Part shown: positions 13,697-20,040 of the stretch, one piece after another
Position numbering within the stretch: the stretch's first letter is position 1
Layout of the letters: each line of letters starts with the position of its first letter
From: Alphaproteobacteria bacterium
Lineage (GTDB): Bacteria > Pseudomonadota > Alphaproteobacteria > Rickettsiales > UBA1997
Direction of reading: 5' to 3'
NCBI GenBank assembly: GCA_021151765.1
Contig: JAGKWR010000020.1
Coordinates: 1-20,040 of the forward strand
DNA: 20,040 bases
Translations under genes and position numbers: made by a program
Notes under the pieces: generated by a model
Database searches by the model: none
Told to the model about the DNA's origin: nothing
Seen by the model: the letters and a program-made list of their open reading frames with translations, nothing else

Positions 13697-16600
13697 ATTT
13701 CTTGTAATTGTAAAATCTTTGTCCAAAAAATTGCCGTTTTTACAGCTTTTTTTGGATAAATTTTCCCCACCAAATTTTTATATTCGGCGAGCTGATTTGC
13801 GTAAGAAGAATCTTCTTTGGCAATTAAACTCAGCGCTAAATTTTCTAACCAGATTTTATTTTGGGTGTGATTTTTTCCAAAAATTTCCAATATTTTGTGA
13901 ATCAAACGTCCTTTAATTTGGAAGGCAGAAAAGCGTTTTTCTTGATTTTTTTCTGCATTATTTGGGTTTTTGGTAAAATTTGTTGGGAAATAAAAATTAT
14001 CAATTTGTGGCGAAATCTTTGCAGAATCTTCAACTAACGATAATTGTTGTGGGTAATTTGCGTCACCCATTTGCAAAATTTCGTCAGTAATATCGAAAGT
14101 TTGCTTAGCTAAATCGTTGTCATTTTGATCAAGAAAAGGAGTTTTTGTACATAAAGGCGTAAGTGATTTGCGAATCAAATTATACCAAGATTCTTCATCA
14201 TTTGAATTACCGCTTCCGGCAATATATAGAGCATCTTCTGCGCGTGTCATCGCAACGTAAAGCAGGCGAAGATTTTCTTCTTTGGCTTGCTCTTTTTTGA
14301 TTTCACGGGCGATTTTGAGGGCTTTATTTTCAAAATCTTTACTTACACACCAAAAAGGTAAACCATCGATCCACGAAACTTTTTCTTTGGTACTGCGCAA
14401 GCGATTAGTGTCAAAACAACAATCCGGAAGAATTAATATTGGAGATTGTAAACCCTTGGCAGAGTGGATGGTAGTAATTGTAACTTGGTTTGACTTCTCA
14501 CCGCTAAGAGCAATCTCAGGGTCGGTTTTTTCAACAAATTCGAGAAACTTCTGTAAATTTTTCGAAAAATTTTCGCTAAATTCCAAAGTTGCCAAACGGA
14601 ATTTATCAATAATGGCGACAGCAGATACGCCAAAACGTTTTACAAAATTAGTTCGGCAATTTTCGCTTAAAAGTGATTCGAAGAAGTAAAAAACGTCATT
14701 TTGTTTAGAGCTGTGCTGTAAAAATTCGAGTTTTTGCTGCAGCTCATAAAACTCAGACATTTTGCAAATTGCCTGAAAAAGCGAGCATTCATTTTGATTT
14801 TTGTAAGAGCAAATTTTTATTAAATCATCTTCGCATAAATTGAGAATTGGTGACTTCAGAAGTGCTGCTAAGTTTAAGTCATCATGGCTGTGAAGTGCGA
14901 ATTTACAGGCCGCGAGTAAATCTTGAATCAAAATATTTTCGCTAAATTTTATTCTACCGCTGCTGCTAAATGGAATTTGATATTTGTGAAAATAGCGCGC
15001 GAGAATTTTGTCAAAACCATCACTTTTTTTGCGCAATAAAATCATAAAGTCGCCAAATCTTAGTGGTTGTTGGCGTGTTGGCAAAGCATGTTGATGCGCA
15101 ACTAGTTGTTTGATTTTAAGGGCAATTTTTTCTGCTAAAAATTCTTGAGCCGAATAATTTTCTTTGGCTTCAAAGCTAAGTTGCCATTCGTAACTTTTTT
15201 CAGCAGGTTTTTTAGTGTTTTCTTTGAAGTCGCGAATTTGTGGCCAAATTGCAACATGTCCACAACCTTGGCGAATCGCTTGATGTCCTTGGAAATCGCT
15301 TATTTTAGTTATTGCTGATTTTTCTCTTTGACCGCAAAAAGTCGCATCAACTGCTTGTAAAACTACCGGCAAAGAGCGAAATGAATTGCTCAAATCAATT
15401 TTATTAAATTGCACGGGGTGATTTTGTAGTTTAGCGGCAAAGTAAGAAAAAATATCGCCGCTAATTTCTGGGTCAGCACCTTGAAAAGAGTAAATTGATT
15501 GTTTTTCGTCACCCACCACAAAAATTGTGCGATTATTATTAGACGAGCTTAGTCCAGAAAAAAAATCTTCCGTCAAAGCTTTGATAATATCCCATTGTTG
15601 ATGGTTAGTGTCTTGTGATTCATCAATCAAAATATGATCGAAAAGCCCGTCCATTTTCATTTTTACCCAATCGGCAAAATTGGGATTAGCCAGTAATCGA
15701 TTGGTTTCGATGATTAAATCGTTGTAATCGAGCAGCGAGTTTTGTTTTTTTAATGATGCGTAATTTTCTAGAATCGCATCGACAAATTTCAAAAGTAGAG
15801 CCGTAAAATGACAAATTTTAAAAGAATTTAGATGTTCGGTTAGATGCTCAATTTTAATTATTTCTTCCGAGACAAAATCAATGAAATGACCATCTTGGGC
15901 TATTTTTTTGTAAAATTTCCGCGGACTATTTTCGTCAGTCAAAAAAGCGGATTGATAAAATGTGAAATTTTTGAGTGAGTGATCTGCTAAAAATTTTGCA
16001 ATTTTTTCACCGCTTTCGACATTTTTTGAAGAATCGCTGGCTAAAAGTTGGTCGACAATTTTTTGTACCTTTAGACAATCAAAATTTTGCAAGAAATCGT
16101 CAAATATTTGCTTCTCATCTTCGTTTTTATTGCAACCAAATTTACGAAAGATCTCATCAATTATGCCTTCAACACCAAATAGCTCATCTTTTAAGTTAAG
16201 TAGCTGATTTTTTTTTGCTAAAATTTCACCAATTAATTCGTTAAAAGTTTCGTCATGCAATATTGAGTTTATTTGGCTGACGAGATTGCGCAATTCAAGG
16301 TTTGAGGAGCATTTTTTAAAAACTTGGCGACGTGCTTTTTCGAGTAATAATTTCTCCGAGATATCGTCCATAATTTCAAAGTTAGGCTTAATTCCAGCTT
16401 CGAAAGGAAATATTTTTACTAAACCTTGGCAAAATGCGTGAATGGTTTGGATTTTGATTTTATATTCAGAATCAAGAGTTTCGGCAAATAAAGTGCGGGC
16501 TTTTTTGATTTCTAGTTGAGTAGGATTCGTACCGCTTAGAGAACTTAGTTTTTCTGTTAAAGTGGCGTCGTCGTATAAGACCCATTTTGCCAATTCTTCA

Positions 16601-16812
16601 TTAATACGGTTTTGCATTTCGGTTGCGGCAACTTTGGTGAAAGTTAAACACAAGATTTTTTGAGGTGAGTTACCAGCAAGAAGAAGGCGCAAAACGCGAT
16701 CAGTTAGAACCTTAGTTTTGCCAGATCCAGCTGAAGCAAAAACCCAAGAAGAGTTAAGGGGGTTAGATGCAAGTTGCTGTAATTTGATAGTTTGTGCGAG
16801 ATTTTTTGTCAC
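13693..16812 (-). CDS. addA: Double-strand break repair helicase AddA, nuclease domain truncated
   Basis: 1039 residues from a GTG at 16812, with a GAGG 7 nt upstream. It is a UvrD-like helicase of the alphaproteobacterial AddA type. Visible motifs: Walker A ASAGSGKT (26-33), Walker B DESQDT (397-402), GDEKQSIYSFQGAD shortly after, NSFRS, TTIHSAKGLQSP (about 775) and LLYVAMTRAEDALY (about 845). The C-terminal RecB-type nuclease domain starts normally (GRLIHKILEIF, about 968) and ends normally (QLAEYKNLVGKIYP...AIFWT, 1008-1030). The segment between, which should carry the DRL...VDYKT catalytic residues, is gone; only some 30 residues remain. With AddB, AddA processes broken ends for RecA loading; here the helicase should work but this nuclease should not. 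addB is not in the window. addA follows mltG by 30 nt. Confidence 0.92.
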   Translation of the reverse strand: MTKNLAQTIKLQQLASNPLNSSWVFASAGSGKTKVLTDRVLRLLLAGNSPQKILCLTFTKVAATEMQNRINEELAKWVLYDDATLTEKLSSLSGTNPTQLEIKKARTLFAETLDSEYKIKIQTIHAFCQGLVKIFPFEAGIKPNFEIMDDISEKLLLEKARRQVFKKCSSNLELRNLVSQINSILHDETFNELIGEILAKKNQLLNLKDELFGVEGIIDEIFRKFGCNKNEDEKQIFDDFLQNFDCLKVQKIVDQLLASDSSKNVESGEKIAKFLADHSLKNFTFYQSAFLTDENSPRKFYKKIAQDGHFIDFVSEEIIKIEHLTEHLNSFKICHFTALLLKFVDAILENYASLKKQNSLLDYNDLIIETNRLLANPNFADWVKMKMDGLFDHILIDESQDTNHQQWDIIKALTEDFFSGLSSSNNNRTIFVVGDEKQSIYSFQGADPEISGDIFSYFAAKLQNHPVQFNKIDLSNSFRSLPVVLQAVDATFCGQREKSAITKISDFQGHQAIRQGCGHVAIWPQIRDFKENTKKPAEKSYEWQLSFEAKENYSAQEFLAEKIALKIKQLVAHQHALPTRQQPLRFGDFMILLRKKSDGFDKILARYFHKYQIPFSSSGRIKFSENILIQDLLAACKFALHSHDDLNLAALLKSPILNLCEDDLIKICSYKNQNECSLFQAICKMSEFYELQQKLEFLQHSSKQNDVFYFFESLLSENCRTNFVKRFGVSAVAIIDKFRLATLEFSENFSKNLQKFLEFVEKTDPEIALSGEKSNQVTITTIHSAKGLQSPILILPDCCFDTNRLRSTKEKVSWIDGLPFWCVSKDFENKALKIAREIKKEQAKEENLRLLYVAMTRAEDALYIAGSGNSNDEESWYNLIRKSLTPLCTKTPFLDQNDNDLAKQTFDITDEILQMGDANYPQQLSLVEDSAKISPQIDNFYFPTNFTKNPNNAEKNQEKRFSAFQIKGRLIHKILEIFGKNHTQNKIWLENLALSLIAKEDSSYANQLAEYKNLVGKIYPKKAVKTAIFWTKILQLQEI

Positions 16813-16842
16813 AAATAACCTCGTTAAATGAAATTCAAAATA

Positions 16843-17901
16843 TTACTGAGAGTCGCCAGAAACAGCGGCTTCATTGCTATTTTGAGTAGCCTCATTTGAA
16901 GGTGCAGTTGGATTCTTAGCTTGTTGCATCAATGCGCGATATTTTGCAACGTACTCATTATGTTCAGCAATCGTAGTTGAAAAATGATGTTCACCTTTAC
17001 CAGTTGCAACAAAATATAAGTAATCTGTTTGAGGAGGATTCAAAACAGCTTTGATTGAGTCTGCACCAGGATTACAGATTGGGGTAGGCGGCAAACCGTA
17101 GATATTGTAAGTGTTATAATTCGAGTTATTGCGGATGTCGCTCATTTTTATCGGACGTTCTAAACTTTTATCACCCATCGTAAATGAATAAATAATTGTT
17201 GGGTCAGATTGCAGCTTCATGCCTTTTCTCAAGCGATTTGTAAAGACGGAAGCCACTTTCGGTCTTTCAGAATCAATGCCCGTTTCTTTTTCAACAATTG
17301 AAGCAAGAATCAAAGCTTGTTCTTTTGTGTGAACTGGAATTGAAGGATCGCGCTTTTCCCAAAGTTCATTTAATGTTTTATCCATGGCTTCACTCATTCT
17401 TCTAACGATACTGGCTTTGGTGTCGTTGTAAGAATAAAAGTATGTTTCTGGAAGCAATGTTCCTTCTTTAATATTTTCAGGAACTTGACCAATCAAACCC
17501 TGAGATTTTTCGATAGTCTTTAAAATGCTATTGGTGGTTAATCCTTCAGCTGCTGTTACTTTACGGAAGAAAATATTACCACGTACCATTTTGTGCAAAA
17601 TTTTGTAGTAAGAAGTGTTTCTTTCAAAAAAGTATTCGCCGTAGCGAACTTTTGGATCCAGGCCTTTGATTAATTGTGAGATGTATAAAAATGCGTTAGG
17701 ATTCTTTACAATATTTTCTCTGTGAAGTTTTTCCACTACTTGACGGAAAGTTAGACCGCTTTCGATTATGAATCTTTTATCTTCACGATGATAGCTGTTT
17801 GGTGCATTAAAATACATGATAACAACCAAGATTGTTATCAAATAACAAAAGACCAGAACCGAGAAACCGGCGCAAATATTGACAAGAATTTTCTTACGCA
17901 T
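16843..17901 (-). CDS. mltG: Endolytic peptidoglycan transglycosylase MltG
   Basis: 352 residues. One N-terminal transmembrane segment (about 9-31) anchors a periplasmic YceG-like domain. The catalytic region is seen as LASIVEKETG (glutamates 204 and 206), LQSDPTIIYS, and YNTYNIYGLPPTPICNPG...AVLNPPQTDYLYFVATGKGEHHFS, all characteristic of the family. MltG cuts nascent glycan strands inside the chain and so sets their length. The last 25 residues are a low-complexity Asn/Ala/Ser tail. It starts 19 nt after fabF, an order found across alphaproteobacteria, and is probably in one operon with fabF and addA. Its presence, with lysA making use of DAP, shows that the organism makes peptidoglycan. 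Confidence 0.95.
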   Translation of the reverse strand: MRKKILVNICAGFSVLVFCYLITILVVIMYFNAPNSYHREDKRFIIESGLTFRQVVEKLHRENIVKNPNAFLYISQLIKGLDPKVRYGEYFFERNTSYYKILHKMVRGNIFFRKVTAAEGLTTNSILKTIEKSQGLIGQVPENIKEGTLLPETYFYSYNDTKASIVRRMSEAMDKTLNELWEKRDPSIPVHTKEQALILASIVEKETGIDSERPKVASVFTNRLRKGMKLQSDPTIIYSFTMGDKSLERPIKMSDIRNNSNYNTYNIYGLPPTPICNPGADSIKAVLNPPQTDYLYFVATGKGEHHFSTTIAEHNEYVAKYRALMQQAKNPTAPSNEATQNSNEAAVSGDSQ

Positions 17902-17920
17902 TTAGAAACCGAGTGGGTTG

Positions 17921-19186
17921 TTATACTCTTTTTAGAATTAAGCAGGCATTTGTTCCACCAAATCCAAATGAGTTTGACATAACAACATCAATCTTTCTTT
18001 GTTTCGCTGTTTTTGCAACCAAGTCGATATCGCAACCTTCAGAAGGATTTTCTAAGTTCAAGGTTGGAGGAGCTACATTATCACGAATAGCAAAAATTGA
18101 AAAGATTGCTTCAATAGCACCAGCTGCACCAAGAAGATGTCCAGTTGCTGATTTGGTTGAAGACATTGAAAGTTTGTAGGCGTGATCACCAAAAACTTTT
18201 TTAACAGAATTTACTTCAATTTCGTCTCCCAAAGGAGTTGAAGTGCCGTGAGCGTTGATGTAGTCAATTTGCTCAGGATTTAAGCCTGCATGTTTTAAAG
18301 CAAGTTTCATTGCATAAGTTGAGCCACGGCCAGTGCTTTCAGGGGCAGTGATGTGATAAGCATCGCCAGACAAACCATAACCTACAACTTCAGCATAGAT
18401 TTTAGCACCACGTTTTTTTGCGTGTTCATATTCTTCTAAAACTACAACACCAGCGCCTTCACCCATAACGAAACCATCGCGATCTTTGTCCCAAGGTCTT
18501 GATCCAGCAGTTGGATTTTCGTTGAAGTTAGTAGAAAGGGCGCGAAGAGCTGCGAAGCCACCGATACCAGTTTCACAAATTGTTGCTTCGGCACCGCCAG
18601 CAATCATAACGTCAACATCACCGTATTCGATCATACGAGCAGAGTCGCCAATCGCATGAGCACCAGTTGCACAAGCTGTAACAACGGCGTGGTTTGGACC
18701 CATAAAACCGTGTTTAATTGAAACTTGTCCAGAAGCTAGATTGATCAAACTTGCAGGAATAAAGAAAGGAGTAATTTTTTTGATACCTTTTTCTTTGATG
18801 CCCCAAGCAGTTTTTTCAATTGATGGAAGACCACCAATGCCTGATCCAATCATAACTCCGGTACGATATTTTTGTTCTTCGCTTTCTGCTTTCCAGCCAG
18901 AGTCAGCAATAGCATCTTCAGCAGCAGCAACTGCGAAATGGATGAAACGATCCATTTTTCTTTGTTCTTTAACTTCGATGTAGCTGTCAATATCGAACAA
19001 GTCTCCTTCAGTTCCGTATTTAACTTCACCAGCGATTTTGCATGGAGATTCGGTTGTGTCGAAAATTGAGATATTTCCAATACCAGATTGGCCAGCAATG
19101 ATTTTTTTCCAGGTGCTTTCAGCTTTTGCAGATAAAGGGGTAACAGCACCGATGCCAGTAACGACAACTCGTCTTTTCTGTGTCAT
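17921..19186 (-). CDS. fabF: Beta-ketoacyl-ACP synthase II (FabF)
   Basis: 421 residues, full length. FabF condenses malonyl-ACP with an acyl-ACP in fatty-acid elongation in the cytoplasm. The catalytic triad is complete: Cys172 (TACATGAHAIG), His313 (NAHGTSTPLGD) and His350 (KSATGHLLGAAG). The C-terminal SNSFGFGGTNACLILK motif is also present. acpP, often just upstream in relatives, is replaced here by a glycosyltransferase gene 93 nt away, so fabF probably has its own promoter in that gap, though no clear boxes were seen. No Shine-Dalgarno precedes the ATG. Confidence 0.96.
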   Translation of the reverse strand: MTQKRRVVVTGIGAVTPLSAKAESTWKKIIAGQSGIGNISIFDTTESPCKIAGEVKYGTEGDLFDIDSYIEVKEQRKMDRFIHFAVAAAEDAIADSGWKAESEEQKYRTGVMIGSGIGGLPSIEKTAWGIKEKGIKKITPFFIPASLINLASGQVSIKHGFMGPNHAVVTACATGAHAIGDSARMIEYGDVDVMIAGGAEATICETGIGGFAALRALSTNFNENPTAGSRPWDKDRDGFVMGEGAGVVVLEEYEHAKKRGAKIYAEVVGYGLSGDAYHITAPESTGRGSTYAMKLALKHAGLNPEQIDYINAHGTSTPLGDEIEVNSVKKVFGDHAYKLSMSSTKSATGHLLGAAGAIEAIFSIFAIRDNVAPPTLNLENPSEGCDIDLVAKTAKQRKIDVVMSNSFGFGGTNACLILKRV

Positions 19187-19279
19187 ATTTTTAAGTGATT
19201 GGGGATTTCTATAAAGGGAGAAACCTTCTTTTAAAAGGCTAAAAATTATTTTGAAAGTTTTTTGATTTTTTGTAAAAAC

Positions 19280-20032
19280 TTAACGACGAATCAAAAAATT
19301 AAAAAGCATGACTATTAAACGTTGTAGATTTCGCATAACTCTTAACTTACTTGCCCCGACTTTTTGGCCATAATCATAAGAAATAGGGATTTCGTCGATC
19401 AAACAGCCAATCTTTGCAAGTTTGATTAGAAGTTCACAAGTATATGTAAATTCTGGTTCGGTGATAAAATTATCTTTTTTTAGGGCAAATAACTTTTTCA
19501 GTTTCTCAACTCTATAGATGCGATAACCGCTGGTAAAATCTTGTAAGTTTTTGCCTTGGATTGTTTTGATTCTGAATAAGTTTTGCAAAAGCAAAGAAGT
19601 GAATTTGCTGATAAATTTTCGATAAACAGGAAATTCAGACATGAAGCTGGTATCACAGAAACGCGAAGCTATAACTATGTCTAATTTATTTTTTTCCAGA
19701 TGTTGTAACATTTGTGAAATTTGCTCGGGATTATGAGTGTTGTCAGCATCAAGAGAAATAACCAAATCATTATCTTCAGAGTTATTTATAACTTCTAAAA
19801 AAATTCTTTTATAAGCACGACCTAACCCACGTTCGTTTTTGATTGGCAAAACTTTTGTTGGATAAAACTTATCAAAACTTTGCAATAACTCTTGTGAATT
19901 ATCGGTAGTTCCATCTAGGCAAGCGATGATTTCGAATTTATGACGACAGTTTTGCATTTCATGACCAATGTCGAGCAGAAGCTTTCGGAGGTTTTTTTCC
20001 TCGTTGAAAGCGCAAAAAATAATTTTGATCAA
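19280..20032 (-). CDS. GT2-family (DPM1-like) glycosyltransferase, start possibly beyond the window
   Basis: 250 residues from a TTG at 20032; the frame stays open to the window edge, so the true start may be further upstream. The GT-A fold is shown by FCAFNEEKNL (6-15), LDGTTDNS (39-46), GLGRAYK (69-75) and the metal-binding DxD in SLDADNTHNP (Asp95-Ala-Asp97). The family matches polyprenyl-phosphate sugar transferases, which move a sugar from a nucleotide donor to undecaprenyl or dolichyl phosphate at the inner membrane. The last 30 residues contain an amphipathic/hydrophobic stretch (LQRLIVMLFNFLI) but no multi-pass membrane domain. Donor and acceptor are unknown; a role in lipopolysaccharide or surface glycan modification is likely. 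Confidence 0.82.
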   Translation of the reverse strand: MIKIIFCAFNEEKNLRKLLLDIGHEMQNCRHKFEIIACLDGTTDNSQELLQSFDKFYPTKVLPIKNERGLGRAYKRIFLEVINNSEDNDLVISLDADNTHNPEQISQMLQHLEKNKLDIVIASRFCDTSFMSEFPVYRKFISKFTSLLLQNLFRIKTIQGKNLQDFTSGYRIYRVEKLKKLFALKKDNFITEPEFTYTCELLIKLAKIGCLIDEIPISYDYGQKVGASKLRVMRNLQRLIVMLFNFLIRR

Positions 20033-20040
20033 TTGCAGAT

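Noticed and set aside
14282..14689. 135-codon plus-strand open frame opposite addA
   Set aside because: It lies fully within addA motifs on the other strand and shows no family signature.

Overview
The window looks like a chromosomal segment of an AT-rich alphaproteobacterium, probably from a host-associated or reduced lineage of the Rickettsiales/Holosporales kind. This placement rests on recognised proteins, not on a database search. CarB, LysA, FabF, MltG, RimM, NusB and AddA all read as alphaproteobacterial versions. fabF followed by mltG is a gene order common in that class. Almost no start codon has a Shine-Dalgarno sequence.

Left part (1-2233): a decayed secreted-protein locus. Position 1 lies inside the 3' end of a reading frame. 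Its continuation, in another frame, is a C-terminal domain with an HExxH zinc-metallopeptidase motif. A small lipoprotein gene overlaps the end of that domain and is split by a complete 1238-bp IS3-family element (824-2061). The split gene can be rejoined in frame. The layout resembles a polymorphic-toxin tip plus a cognate immunity gene, but that role is inferred.

Envelope region (2234-8060): on the minus strand, two paralogous small lipoproteins and a large DUF4105/Lnb-like protein with a barrel-like C-terminal half. An intrinsic terminator sits between the two lipoprotein genes. After a 541-bp non-coding gap come, on the plus strand, a small outer-membrane beta-barrel protein and a TpsB/ShlB/FhaC two-partner secretion transporter.

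Regulatory cassette (8079-9463, minus): an ECF sigma factor, a one-helix membrane protein (putative anti-sigma) and a periplasmic metal-sensor-like protein. The order and topology recall CnrH-CnrY-CnrX.

Housekeeping region (9547-20032): nusB and rimM overlap and run leftward. Divergent from them are carB (only the N-terminal half of the usual protein) and lysA. lysA meets addA tail to tail with a 4-nt overlap. addA, mltG, fabF and a GT2 glycosyltransferase all run leftward. Three conserved enzymes have notable lesions or variants. CarB stops at the boundary between its two synthetase halves. LysA has Ala in place of the Glu of the EPGR motif. AddA has lost the core of its C-terminal nuclease domain by what looks like an in-frame deletion.

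No tRNA, rRNA or CRISPR array was seen. The best candidates for something new are the half-length CarB, the nuclease-less AddA, the decayed toxin/lipoprotein pair with the TpsB transporter, and the DUF4105-plus-lipoprotein operon.
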